Source of the DNA: Microvelia longipes | Lineage: Eukaryota; Arthropoda; Insecta; Hemiptera; Veliidae | Assembly: GCA_018340805.1 (NCBI GenBank) | Contig: JACMZG010001911.1 | Location: forward strand, 55,962,073 to 56,026,072 | DNA length: 64,000 nt | Direction: 5' to 3' | Part shown: positions 35,406-47,110 of the stretch, one piece after another | How positions within the stretch are numbered: position 1 is the first letter of the stretch | Layout: each line of letters opens with the position of its first letter | Made by a program: the position numbers and the translations under genes | Notes under the pieces: model-generated | What the model saw: the letters and a program-made list of their open reading frames with translations, nothing else | The model's database searches: none | Told to the model about the DNA's origin: nothing

Positions 35406-35475
35406 AAAGTGGTTCCCGCAGGGCGAATAACCTGAAGGGCCGAAAGGCCCTAAAACGGGCATAATTATTATTAGT
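35398..35475 (+). mobile_element. Family A SINE, 3' tail only
   Basis: GTGGTTCCCGCAGGGCG, CCTGAAGGGCCGAAAGGCCC and ACGGGCATAATTATTATTAG form a conserved 3' end with a GGGCC-GAAA-GGCCC hairpin and ATT tail, shared with 22935-23160 and 61190-61437. Confidence 0.65.
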
Positions 35476-36019
35476 CATAGCTACGTTTCAACTAAATAAG
35501 ATACCTTAAATAAAATAAGATACCTTTAATTAAATAATATACATTTTAAAATAATCATAACTATTATTATTTTATAAACAAACTATTATTATTACTTCAA
35601 AACAATGTTTTCTTTTAATTTGTTGATTAATTATAACTTTAAATTAAGAAAAACCACTGAATTTACAAAACAAACTTTAATATTTTCATCATGATTTTTC
35701 GACAAAAGAAAATGAAAAACGTAACGAAAAAAATTGCAAGAAAGAATGGCTTCGTGATGAGAAGGAATGAAAAGAAGCCAATTTGTCTTATTTCTTACCT
35801 CCTTTATTTTGATTTTTCCTCCCGCTTTTTCACAAAGTAAAAAGTTATTAAAGACTGAGGGAAAGGGTTGAGATTTGTGATATCTGAGCGGAGGGAAATT
35901 ATTCCCCGTAATGTTATTACTTAGTTAAGAAACTGTTTATCCATTTTTATTATTTCTTTCCATAAGAAAAATTATGAAATAATAAAGCTTAAAGGAAAAA
36001 TTTCAAAAGGAAAATTTAA
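35476..36019. other. AT-rich stretch, nothing recognised
   Basis: No gene or repeat was recognised. Confidence 0.4.
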
Positions 36020-36313
36020 CAAATAAATTATTTTCAATAGGATTCAATTAACTCTCAAAGTTGATTTTTGGCTTGTATAATCCGTAATGCAATTTAACCC
36101 TTTTATATCCATAAGGTCTTGATTAAACAATACTTATAATTAATTATAATATTACTATACAATTAACATTCTATTTTATTATAAAGAATTTAATTAGCTC
36201 TTAAAATGTTCTGGACATTAGCAAGGTTGATTTTTTGTACCAATTTTATTTCGATATGAGAAAGCGTTCGAAAATTATCGTCTATGACACAAAATAAATA
36301 TATGTATAAATAC
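36020..36313 (+). repeat. Family Z repeat running into (TA)n
   Basis: TTTTCAATAGGATTCAATTA and CAAAGTTGATTTTTGG at about 36031-36070, and GGACATTAGCAAGGTTGATT, TTGTACCAATTT and AAAGCGTTCGAAAA at about 36213-36275, match parts of the copies at 16.9 and 45.3 kb. Confidence 0.5.
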
Positions 36314-36325
36314 ATATTATATTAC

Positions 36326-36363
<38 letters not shown>

Positions 36364-36380
36364 ATAATATATATATACAT
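36314..36380. repeat. (TA)n microsatellite between Z and Y repeats
   Basis: The interrupted TA array has a family Z end on its left and a reversed family Y end on its right. Confidence 0.9.
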
Positions 36381-36384
36381 ATAA

Positions 36385-36542
36385 AAATGTTTTTCTCCAA
36401 ATTTCTTTAAAGGTACTTAAATAATCAGTAATAAGTATTTTGTCATCCCCTCATCCAAAAGATCCACCTTCCCCACTCCCTCCTCCATGACCTCAACCTC
36501 ATAAGCTCATTTTTTCTTCAAGAATTCGCTAAAAGCAAATAG
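36385..36542 (-). repeat. Family Y repeat, reversed
   Basis: The minus strand reads AAAATGAGCTTATGAGG, GGTCATGGAGGAGGGAG and TGGGGAAGG, aligning with 21870-21925. The part nearest the TA array is more diverged. Confidence 0.6.
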
Positions 36543-38154
36543 ATGGTTCCATTATAATTTCTATATACTATTATATCACTGAATGTATTTCTCGGCAATT
36601 TATTTAAATTCATTGATGTTTCCGAATAATTTTGATAGTTCTGATGGTTTCGGCCATTTTTTTTAAATTTTATAATACCAATAAAATTAAGTACTTTTAA
36701 AAACTTTTTGTGTCACAACTAGGTTTAACATTATTTTAATCAAACCATTGTGTGTTTTTTTTATTTATACTTTATTTTTAGTTTAACTGTGATGATAACC
36801 AATTGTTACTGGGCAGCTTAGTTATTATTATTATAAAAAATAAAAAAAATTGTGTAATTTGTTTTTATGTATAAACAAATAAATATACAAATGATAAATA
36901 TCAGCCCAACATGCTTCCCTAAATCCAAAAAAGTATATTCAGTATTTCTCTAAATTTAAAATATTATAAAATATTTCTCAGACCTAAGAGCTCACTTTGC
37001 TGTATTAAATTTATGACATACTTAGCATTAAGCCTGAGCTCAGAACGAAAAGCATTAGAACTAAGTGCATAATATTAATTATAAACAAAACTAGGATATC
37101 TAAAAATTATAACTTTTGCAACAGATCAAATTCTAAAATATATCTTTAAAATTAAGTATACGTTTTACTTTTAAATAAAATTTAAAGAGTGCTGAAGGTA
37201 AATATATTTTATGTTCCACATAAAACTTAAAATTAAAATAAAAATAAAATTTTCCAACAGATCATCATTTATAAAACTCGTTATTACATCAAAGATGAAA
37301 AATAAGATAAAAATGTACACCAAATTTGTTTAATAGTTTTGAATTAAAACTTAATCTAACCTTTACTAAGCAAGAAGATGTTACATAAAAAAAAAGAAAA
37401 TAATCAAAAACCGCCAAAAAAAGGTTCAATTTTTTAATTTGTCTCTCGCAAAGAGGTAGACAAAGATTTACTTCTGGTTTCGGAAAAAGTTTTAGTATGT
37501 GCTCACTAATTAAAAATGTGTTGGTATAAAAAAAACACATGAGAAGGTTTTAGAAACATGTAAGAATGAAGAAGTATAATTTTTTACAAAAAAAAAATAA
37601 GGATATGTTTATTAATAGCCCGTGTCCTTTTTGCATGTGGATGATTAAAAAACCTACCCACCCCCAGATTTTGGGTTTTGTAGGCTTAGTGATGCCTTCA
37701 TATGTTAATTTTCTAAACATAGGTTTTTCAGTATCCTTTTGGATTTTGTCCAGGTTTTTGTTCTTTAAATTAAAAAATAAAAAAGGTCTGTAATAGAAGC
37801 CTTGAACATGACTTGTGTCGACCTTATGTTTATAAAGAACACTGAAAATTAAACAAGATTTAGATTTTATTAATTTTAAAGGTAACAGGGTAGATTAAGT
37901 TAAATAAACAACAGACTTAAATAGGAACTATAAAAGGTTTTGAAAGATCACATTAAGTAGAGAAATATTACTTCTATTATCTTGAGCTTCTATTTCGTCA
38001 ATTTATGAGATGCTGTTTATGACTAATTACGTCATTTTCTGCAAACTTTTTGTGGTATAGAATAGCAGTTATCAATTTTAAATTGCAAACAGAGATAACT
38101 CTATTATTCACATAACATAGATAAAGAAATAATAGAGTAAAGCGTATAGTAATA
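36543..38154. other. AT-rich stretch, nothing recognised
   Basis: Open frames at 37289-37540 and 37566-37793 show no domains. Confidence 0.35.
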
Positions 38155-38265
38155 ATAAAAAAGCGTAAAGCGGTTGATTCTGGTGAATTTTCGGGTTCGG
38201 ACTTTTTCAGGGTGAACACAAAACTTTTTCTATATACCTATGGTATACAGGAAGGCGGAAAACCC
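38155..38265 (-). repeat. Family X repeat, outer-end fragment
   Basis: TTTTCAGGGTGAACACAAAA and CTTTTTCTATATACCTATGG correspond to the outer end seen at 1030-1075 and 19240-19270. Confidence 0.5.
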
Positions 38266-38701
38266 CGCTCGAATAAAAATAAAAAGATCAATAAATAAAA
38301 TCTAAAACGCAACAATAAGCAATGAAAATTTCCAAAATAAAAGTTGTTCTGGTTTATCTTTATCAAAACAGTTGTTTGAAACTTGGCAACTACAGAAATA
38401 AGATCTTCTATTTAGTTAAGGTATAATAGTTTTTTTTTGGGAAGAAGAAAACAACATAGATTAGAAAGGTTAGATAAGAAGACATGAAACCTCCCCCTAG
38501 AACAATTGGAAGGTCAAAGTGAGATAAGCGCAACTATAAAATATTTTGTTTTTCTTTATCTGTTTTTATTTTAAGTGCAATTTTCCAAGGGAATAACTCA
38601 GCTGAATTTTATTAGTGGTTTATAGAAAAGTCATAAATATGTTTTCTTGACTTTGAACTTGATTAACAAAGTTATAAGATAAAAGTAAAAAAGAAGTAGC
38701 A

Positions 38702-38910
<209 letters not shown>

Positions 38911-39317
38911 AATCCGAGCGAGCCGTCAAAATAAATTAAATAGAGATGATTCTATAGATATGTCGACATTCAAAATTTAAGGCTGCCTTTGAGTAAGGTA
39001 CGGCAAAACCTTTGTACAGTAAAACAGTGTCATATACGATATATCCACGGATTGGGTTGTGCATACGTATAAATTCCAAAAAATCATATTTCGACAGTAA
39101 GTTACTCTTTGTAAACATTTTTGCTTATTGTAAAAAAAATCACAATAAAAAATTGCACCGTGAACTTTGTATCCAAAAAGTACACTTTCATAAAGTGGCC
39201 TAGAGAGAATTAGGTGTAATTTTGATAATCTAACTGAATGTTATTCTTTATAAAAATTTCGCATTTTTAAGAGTAAATTAAATTTGTAACAAAAAGTGCC
39301 ACAATAAATTATATGGT

Positions 39318-39452
39318 AATGAAACAAGCAAAATGCTAGGTTACATCTGGGAACAGTTCCATTCGACATTGGTCTTAATTGATGGCTTGACATCATATTA
39401 TATCTCACTTTATTTCGTTACTTATAACTCATCAGGATATCGAGAGAGCCTG
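39318..39452. mobile_element. Family F element, left arm
   Basis: GAAACAAGCAAAATGCTAGG, TTACATCTGGGAACAG, TTGATGGCTTGACATCATA, ATAACTCATCAGG and GAGAGAGCCTGG follow the F arm in order. The right arm (39453-39890) is expanded into a satellite. Confidence 0.65.
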
Positions 39453-39890
39453 GTGAGGTAGACGTAACGAAAAAGAGTGGAAAATGACATCAGTTAAACT
39501 TAACGAAACAAAGTGAGACATGACATTATTAGTCAGACGTAACAAAACAGAATGGAAAATGACAATGTCAGTTAGACGTAATGAAATAGAGTGAGACACG
39601 ACATTATTAGTTAGCCATAACGAAAAAGAGCGGAAAATAACATCAGTTAAACGTAACGAAACAAAGTGGGACATGACATCAGTCAGACGTAACGAAACAA
39701 AATGGAAAATGACAATGTCAGTTAAACGTAATGAAATATAGTGGGTCACTACATTATTAGTTAGCCATAACGAAATAGAATGGTACATTATCAGCTGGAA
39801 GTAGCGAAACTAAATGGGAAATGGCTTTATCAGTTAGACTACTAAAAGAAAGTAGAGCATGGCATTATGACGAGCCATCAAAGAGTCAGC
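39453..39890. repeat. Minisatellite grown from an F-element arm, with higher-order structure
   Basis: About eleven 31-40 bp units share GACGTAACGAAACARAGTGG and RACATGACATTATYA. This is the inner segment of the F right arm (compare 21133-21172). The array ends at 39860-39890 in ATTATGACGAGCCATCAA, the next piece of that arm. Units 1-4 match units 5-8 in order better than they match each other, giving a ~140-bp four-unit period. The 118-codon minus frame (39432-39788) is the translated repeat (SLRLTD motifs), not a gene. Confidence 0.8.
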
Positions 39891-41159
39891 GTGTCATATA
39901 TCTATAAAATTCAAAATCCTAACTTCATAGTTGCTCACGCGTAACTTACACTTAACTTAGCATAACAGAGATGTACCATTAAGGTCTCTGTTTTTATAGC
40001 AGTTTGTTTACTTTAAAAAAAAAACAATAATGCAAGAACACAAGAAAGGTAATAAGAAAATCATCTGATCCATTTCATGGTTTTATAGAAAACAAAGGAG
40101 AGAATTTCATGGAAGAAAAGTAACCCCATTTACCAACTTTCTTTTCGTACGCTTCGAAAAGCAAATTTCTGTGCTTTAATATCCTGAAAAAAGTTATTGG
40201 ATATTGTACAACTTATTATTTATTAATACATCAAAATCACCTGTTCATTTTGAAACAAATATTTTTAATATCTCCAGGCAAATAATTCAGGCGTCGAGGT
40301 CCGCAAGCCAGGTGAATTTTACGAGAAATAATTGCTTTTTAGATCTCCAATCCAGTTCTTGCTATATTTATTTATAGAGCATAATATTATTATAAAATAT
40401 TAAAAACATTAAAAAATCATAAAATATTATATATATTTCTGGATTTTCTAAGGAAATGCGCATTTTTATACCATATCTTATTCAAAACCATGCTCGTGTC
40501 TAGCTTAATTAGTTCTTTGTTCTGTACAACATTTTGAGCAGATGTATCAAAGCTCAGTTCATGTTCAAAATGTTTTAGCGCATTTAAAAATCATAATTAA
40601 GCATAAACCGAAAGCCTGAGAAAAACTGCATTGGTTAGCAAGGAAGCTCCAATCTTAGAAAGGAGAGGACATCTTATTATTATATCTTATGACATTCTTA
40701 TAATATCTTATAATATAATCACGCCTGTTTCGGCTGGGATAAGAATGCAAGTCAGCCTCTGTTTGATTTGCTTCTGGTCCACATGATTCGATAATATTTT
40801 TTTACATTTACAAGGGAATCATAAGCTTTTAAAATAAGTGGTCTACTTACCGGAGTTTATAAAGTGGTTGAAATAATCGCACACAAGATAACAAGTTTTT
40901 TAACACTAATGTTTGGATGAGTGTAAAGCTGTATATTCGAACATATTTATTAATATGTTTGATACATAAGCATTAAAGCATTCTTACATATTAAATTTAA
41001 TTTCATATAATATCTTTTATACTTCAATTCATAATCACAGCGTCTCCGTATGATTTTTGAAATAATTAAACTTTAATTTAATAACAAATGAGGAGTGTTT
41101 TAGGAAATTGAATACAGTTAATACATTTTCAAATACATAAAACGTTAATTCCTGTATTT
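39891..41159. other. AT-rich stretch; weak splice-like signals
   Basis: A strong minus-strand donor (CCG|GTAAGTAG, at about 40850) ends a 78-bp segment open in one frame, but its acceptor is ordinary, and it is not called. No repeat copy was recognised. Confidence 0.3.
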
Positions 41160-41480
41160 GAAGGTGTAGAAAATGTATGATCTGGGTGTGGTTTCGACTA
41201 AGGTGTAGCCAGGTAAGATCAGGTGATAGGATTGGTTGCCAATTTTACCTGGATGTATTTTGATTGGACCACCTGGTGTAGGTGTCTCGCGATTGGTTAG
41301 AAACACCTGGAAAACACCTGCGCAGTGTAAGATACACCAAGTGTATTTCTACCCACAGAGAAGGGGGGAGTAAAGTGGAATTTCTCTGCCTGCTATGGGG
41401 GGAGTAAAGAGAAGTATTGATTAAACTTATCTACTAACCCACCCACTGGCCTACAGAGCCACCATATTGGACTTTTCCTC
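41160..41480. promoter_or_regulatory. CCAAT- and E-box-rich GC-raised segment, possible promoter or enhancer
   Basis: Within about 110 bp there are four CCAAT/ATTGG motifs (41231, 41239, 41262, 41292) and four CACCTG/CAGGTG E-boxes (41220, 41270, 41304, 41315). They are followed by GCGCAG, two GGGGGGAGTAAAG direct repeats (about 41364 and 41399) and GCCACCATATTGG at 41458. CCAAT boxes bind NF-Y and CACCTG is the Snail/ZEB type of E-box. Clusters of both are typical of regulatory DNA. No open frame or TATA-initiator pair fixes a start site or direction. Confidence 0.35.
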
Positions 41481-42409
41481 TACTTATCTAAACCTCTCTT
41501 AGAAAAAAACCAAGTAATCCAAAACGCTCAAATATAATTTAAAATTATAAATACATACTCCGTATTATTTAAATTATTCCTTGAGTTTTTAAAAAATAAA
41601 TGAATACACTTAAAATCAGAGATAAACAAAAAAAGCATGAAAGAAACTCAAGCAGTTAAAATAAAAAATAAACAATAATATTATCAAATGTATTAAATGT
41701 TTGTTTCGAGGAACGGATAATTTTATTAGTGCAACAAATGCAGACTTTGGATTCTCAATTCACCTAAATATTTAAAAATCACGTTAAATATAGAGGCTAG
41801 GTCAACAATATTTATTATTTTATTTTTACAATTATTGTAAAAATTAATACATTTTACAAAAGTTAAACAACGAATTTTAAAATTGTATTAGCTTAAAAAA
41901 AGATCAAAGTGAAAGTAATAATATGAGTTGAATGGATATATTCGTTTTAAGGCATATTTGTGGTTTTAGTCAAGAAGGAAGAAAATACTAAATGCGCCAC
42001 TGCAAAGCAGCTAGATAAGCTACCATCTTAGGAGCCCGACAGTATTAAGACGAGAGTCTTCAGTTCTGAAATTCATTAAGGAGTTATCTTATTTCCTTTC
42101 ATTTCTTGGTGGTTCTATTATAGAGAGTTATGAAGTGTGTTGGGTAATTTTTCTTATAACAAGTAAATTCATGATAGCTTTATTAATTCACACCAATTAT
42201 TTACATTTGATCACGCAATTTTAGGAGCGTTACTCTCTCACTTCCATTCAACGAGGTAATGCATCAAAGTGGGATATTTATTAATACGAAGGGCCTTAAC
42301 TCATGCAAAACAGAAATAAAGATTCTTGAAGTATTAAAAATATGAATTGAAATTTGGAACGCATATTTTTCTGGGACCAAAAACTATCTATGTAACACAA
42401 ATAATTTTT
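41481..42409. other. AT-rich stretch, nothing recognised
   Basis: No gene or repeat was recognised. Confidence 0.4.
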
Positions 42410-42410
42410 T

Positions 42411-42790
42411 AATCATGTTAGCAGAACCACTGGAGATGACCGTATCACACACTATACCCTGTAAACATGTTAAAAGAAACCACTGGATATGACCGTAGTA
42501 ATCATGTTAGCCAGAAACCACTGGAGATGACCGTGTCACACACTATACCCTGTAATCATGTTAGCAGAACCACTGGAGATGACCGTATCACACACTATAT
42601 CCTGTAATCATGTTAGCACCACTGGTCGTCACACACTGGCAGAACCACTGAGATGACCGCGTCACACACACTATAAACCCGTAATCATGTTAGCAACCAC
42701 TGGAGATGACCGTGTCACACACTATACCCTGTAATCATGTTAGCAGAACCACTGGAGATGCCCGTGTCACACACTATACCCTGTAATCAT
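42411..42790. repeat. 52-bp minisatellite
   Basis: About seven units of GTAATCATGTTAGCAGAACC, ACTGGAGATGACCGTGTCAC, ACACTATACCCT. Several copies differ by only a few bases, and two internal units (about 42470-42510 and 42610-42690) are rearranged or shortened. It looks younger than the other minisatellites here. Confidence 0.9.
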
Positions 42791-43099
42791 TATTGTACCA
42801 AATATTCATAAGATATAGTGATGTTATATCAGTATATAACATCAGTATAAACGTATCATTGTGGACGATAAATCAACCTACACCAAATCCAGATTCGTAC
42901 TAGACCACCCTACTGTTTTAACTCGACGAGAACAGGGGTACGTCTGTCTGCATCGCATGTTAAATTAGGAGTAACAAATATGTGTACTTCATCGAGAGAT
43001 AGCAAAAGAACTTGCATCGAAACATAAGAATATGCTAAGTAACGGGTGATTTAAATAACAATAACGATTAAAAAAATAATTTAGTGCTAACTAAATGAT

Positions 43100-43250
43100 A
43101 AGGATGCTGCTTTAAGCCAGCAGGTCATCAGAAATAAGTCCTGGGTTCTTGCTTTATTATGATGATGCTGTTTTGAGCCAGCAGATTATCAGAAATAATT
43201 CCTGCGTTGCTTGCTGAATGATGATGAGATGATTTTGAGCCAGCAGATAA
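43100..43250. repeat. ~61-bp tandem repeat, three units
   Basis: GATGCTGYTTTRAGCCAGCAG, ATCAGAAATAAKTCCTG and TTCTTGCTTTATTATGAT repeat at 43103, 43164 and 43224. Confidence 0.75.
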
Positions 43251-43959
43251 AACCTTTGCTCTTACATTTATTAATTATAGTCTATTTAAATTGTCTTTAA
43301 GGTATCATACCTAGTCTTAAACGACCTAAGACTTTTACAACAACACAAAATACATATACCTAAAGGAAAGAGACGAACCTAAAAAAGTACCTATTACACA
43401 CGTGTTATATTGGTCAAATACACAAAGAAATAAATATGAAAAAAGAAACAATAAAAAGTTTGTACAGGTGGCCAAGAAAAGACGAGAGACGGAGCCATTT
43501 GGAATGGTCAGTGTCCGTGATGGGCTCACTGTTATGGTTACTTAAAGGTAACCGACTTAGGTACAGGTAGTTTGAGTTGACTTTGTAAAACAATGAAAAA
43601 TAGACGAAGAAAGAATTCATCTTAAAATAAATACCCGTGGACAGGTTCGAAGAAGGTATACCCACTGGAAACATATGGCGACCATCTGGACTCCATGCCT
43701 GCCATGTCTGTATTTCTAAAGTTTTTTTATGGACAATCGAGGACCTTTTCGCACCTATACAATAGCAAGAGCTCAAAATCAAAATTCAGAACGGAAATGA
43801 TACAGACATGTAAATGACATGAATAGAAAAATAGCAAAGCTATACGATGCTCTATGACAATCCAGCAACCAGGGCATTTGAATTCCATAAAACAAAAAAT
43901 CAAATCAATCTATATAGCACTAAGACCAAAGAAATTGTTAAAGGAGACCAAGAGAAGTA
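43251..43959. other. No gene recognised
   Basis: Minus-strand frames at 43335-43529 and 43414-43782 overlap in different registers. A fragment KTLEIQTWQAWSPDGRHM looks protein-like but has no recognised family and no splice support. Confidence 0.3.
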
Positions 43960-44035
43960 ATAGTGACTTCAGTATATTACTGGTATATGAAAGCAGATAA
44001 ACCACCTGATGACTAGGCAAGTAGATCACGCCTTT
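43960..44035. repeat. Family P repeat copy
   Basis: GACTTCAGTATATTACTGGT, AAGCAGATAAACCACCTGAT and GACTAGGCAAGTAGA recur at 45398-45465. Confidence 0.6.
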
Positions 44036-44308
44036 CTTAGCTCCAGGGCCAAAAAACAAGCTTACATGTCAGGTTAGTTATAAATGATGCGAATATCATT
44101 CCTAGAAACTGTAGTGCGGAGAAACAGAATTAATATTTTAATAATTCAAAATTAATCACTATCCAGCTACTAGTGGCGTTTGTCACAAGCCATTGCTAGG
44201 TACGCAGAAAACGATAAAAGCACAAGTTACTTGCCGAACTTTCAGGCGAGAGCAGATTATGATACTCGTAGTAACAGATTCTTGGTAGCAAAGGTATACC
44301 TAAGGTAC

Positions 44309-44342
44309 CTTTTATTACTGTGCTATAGCACAGTAATAAAAG
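44309..44342. repeat. Perfect 34-bp palindrome
   Basis: CTTTTATTACTGTGCTA is followed directly by its exact reverse complement with no spacer. Confidence 0.8.
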
Positions 44343-44941
44343 CTATCTTAAGCCAGTTATAACTCCGAACAGTTTACTTGTCGCTTTAGATGGCACCTAT
44401 TACCAGTACCAAGATCGCGGCTAACTTCGAACATGTCGTGTCATAGAAAATGGAAAATTATTTAATTTTAAATGAAGTGTTGTTATAAAATCAAATCTAT
44501 CGAAAATGTAATAAGGACAGAAAATTATTCTCATCTTTAAAATTTTTCAAGATAAAATAGATGTGAAGAGAAGTGCCGTAATGATTGATGGCAGGATATT
44601 TTCCGAGATGTCCGGACCTGAAAGATAAGCGGGGTAAGGTGAAGGAACACAACCTATTTTAGAAATTTAGACTCCCTCCTCCCATTTAGATGACCTTGGT
44701 TATATCGAACGTTCCAAAGTGATAAAACTCTCTAGAGTACTCAATGCTAGAATACCTATATCAGAGACACCATAGCGTTGAGGTGATCTATACGAAACCG
44801 CTTCATAAATTAAATATAAAGCCTATTTAAAAAGCAATAATGAAAAAGAAGTCACTCTGCAATTAAATTTTTACAGGAAAAGAGCATTCAACCTGACTAT
44901 AGAGACCATCATTCCTAAACCTAGGAATATGCTAACAGAAT

Positions 44942-44973
<32 letters not shown>

Positions 44974-45026
44974 TATATTATATATATATATAATATATAT
45001 ATATATAATATATATATATATATATA
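44942..45026. repeat. Poly(A) joined to (TA)n
   Basis: About 28 A residues run straight into an interrupted TA array. Poly(A)-to-TA conversion is common at old retrotransposon tails, but no retrosequence is recognised next to it. Confidence 0.9.
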
Positions 45027-45184
45027 AACAACTGACAAAGAAAACATTCACGCTCATTCTACTGATAAAATGTTAAAAAGAGGTTAAAATAAGAGTGACC
45101 AGTATGAAATTCAAACTTGAAATGCACACCCTAAATGCGCTGGTAGGAGGCGAGGGCCGCATCCACTTGTGAAACATACATACA

Positions 45185-45360
45185 CATACATAGTAGTATG
45201 TGTGTAAAAAATGTCAGCCCAATCTAAACACTATATGAAGAATTGTGATTTTTTCAAAAGTTTGTGGGGTCATTTTTTGGGTTAATGACGTCACACATAT
45301 TTTATAAACAATAGGATTCGGGACATTAACCAGGTTGATTTTCGTACCAATCTCATAAGG
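45185..45360 (+). repeat. Family Z repeat
   Basis: GGGTTAATGACGTCACACAT, ACAATAGGATTCGGGACATT and AACCAGGTTGATTTTCGTAC align with 16895-16975. This copy has no TA array after it. Confidence 0.5.
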
Positions 45361-45397
45361 TCATTTTTTCTTTGAAAATTCACAAAAAAACATATAT

Positions 45398-45465
45398 TCG
45401 ACTTCAGTATATTAATCGTATTGGCAAGCAGGTAAACCACATGATGACCAGGTAAGTAGACTGTT
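45398..45465. repeat. Family P repeat copy
   Basis: GACTTCAGTATATTAATCGT, AAGCAGGTAAACCACATGAT and GACCAGGTAAGTAGA match 43965-44030. It is immediately followed by the Penelope-like end at 45480. Confidence 0.6.
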
Positions 45466-45479
45466 TCTATAGGTGAAAG

Positions 45480-45570
45480 AAAAGAATCTTTCCACAAATA
45501 TTTTTCATTGGCAAAGCGCTTTCAACCTAATATGAGGCCATATCAGCGCTTAACCAAAAATATTCATAGT
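45480..45570 (-). mobile_element. Single copy of the Penelope-like end sequence
   Basis: On the minus strand CTGATATGGCCTC, then TTAGGTTGAAAGCGCTTTGC and CAATGAAAAATATTTGTGG, corresponds to each arm of the inverted repeat at 2011-2334. Here the core CTGATGA is mutated to CTGATAT. Confidence 0.4.
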
Positions 45571-46815
45571 TTATCAACTATGATAAACGACTTCACTGCT
45601 GCTCATTTTCATGCAAATAAAGTGTTTTACTTTTAACTTTGCTTTCTTACTTCTATTTTTATTCCACTTCTATTTTCTTTCAACTCTATCATTTTCTTTA
45701 GACCTAGTTTTTCCATTTGAATGATATAATATGATCCTCTGTATACTATTTGGTTTTAACTTTGATTTTTTGCAATAAGTCCAGTCGGATTTGAATTCAT
45801 TTACAATTAATTCTTAGTTCAAAAAATGATCTCTTCCAGCAAAAGCACTCAAATGGAAATAAAAAATTATTTTGACTTTGAGTTCCTTTCCACTATTTGC
45901 TTGTAACTAATCTAATTATATTTTTGTAATCAGGAAAACAAAATAAACCGATACCCCCATTTTTAAAATCTCAGCGTAATTTTCCGATGAAAATTCAAAA
46001 CATAAAATAACCAAACAACACGGGCAAAAAGTTATGTTGGTGATAAGACCAGAAAACAAGTATATTACCGAACCTTTCTTATCTAGGATTGTTAGTTAAA
46101 CAACTTTTCAGCAATCAGCAGGTCCTAAAATATCAAGTAATCTTATCAGACAAATATTATCTACAATATTAGCTTAAATAAATCAAAAGCGGAAAATACC
46201 ATAAGTTAGAGGTGATAAGATAACGTTATTTTTGTGGTTTTCAAGAGAGGTTGAGGCAAACAGCTTATACCCACCAAACTTGTTAGAGGTATAAAGACAT
46301 AAAAGGGAAAGATACTCATTTTCTACAACTTAAAAACTACAATGTCGTCAGTGCCCCACCATTTTCAATGGTGACACGATTGTGGCTTTATGCTCTTACC
46401 TGGTTTCTAAGCAAATCAAAGTCGTTCTAAGCAAATTCTGCTTTTACTACGTTTGTACTAGGTTATAACAAAGTTTATTTTGTGCATAGTAATAATTTAA
46501 AATGCCACTTAATTTTCTTCTTAGACACTCTTTTTCAGTTCTATATTATCATATTTTGTTTTATACCGAAGGTAATTCAAATTAAGTAAATTTTACCCTC
46601 ACTTTCAACGTAAGAGTCTTAAAATTGATGCATTGCAGTAAAGTGATATCAATGTTTGTCTCATTACAACCTAAATTTGAATCGATTGCAGATGTAGAGG
46701 AAACAACTTCTTTAAGCCCTATAGTAAGTAGTATTGAATATTCTTGAATCAATTCTACAACAGTAATAGTTTTCAGAGAAAGCAGCCATTGTAGTTGATG
46801 ATTGTTAAAGATAAT
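45571..46815. other. AT-rich stretch, nothing recognised
   Basis: A consensus-like minus-strand donor at about 46405 has no open exon before it. Confidence 0.35.
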
Positions 46816-47110
46816 GGTACCTGTATCACCTTTAGCAGGTACCTATAGAAGGAGTGAACAACACCTGATACACCTGACTTTAGAACCAATCAGAGTCCAC
46901 TAAAAAGAGACCATTGTGTTTTTAAAGTTACAATAAAATGTTTGAAATGAAAGAAATAATGGTATCTAATGGAAGACATACCTGAAACTAAGCAGGTGGC
47001 TTCGAAGGACCTTCAAACCCCTCCCAACCATTAAAGTGCAGGTAGTAGACTATTCATTATCTAATACAATGTTTCCCATAGATTTTCAAAAGGAACAGCA
47101 GGTACTAACT
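46816..47110. promoter_or_regulatory. CAGGT/CACCTG-rich segment
   Basis: CAGGTACC, CACCTG twice, CCAATCAG, CAGGTGG, CAGGTAG and CAGGTAC occur within 290 bp. These are Snail/ZEB-type E-box cores, and CAGGTAG is also the Zelda motif in flies. The combination of ACCTG and CCAATC echoes the segment at 41160. Function is inferred from motifs only. Confidence 0.2.

Noticed and set aside
39432..39788. 118-codon minus frame with repeating SLRLTD
   Set aside because: Translation of a 31-40 bp minisatellite; unit lengths that are not multiples of three and high divergence argue against coding.
46940..47050. Minus-strand donor TTTCAG|GTATGTC with an open segment before it
   Set aside because: The acceptor side is weak and two frames give unrelated short peptides; not distinguishable from chance.
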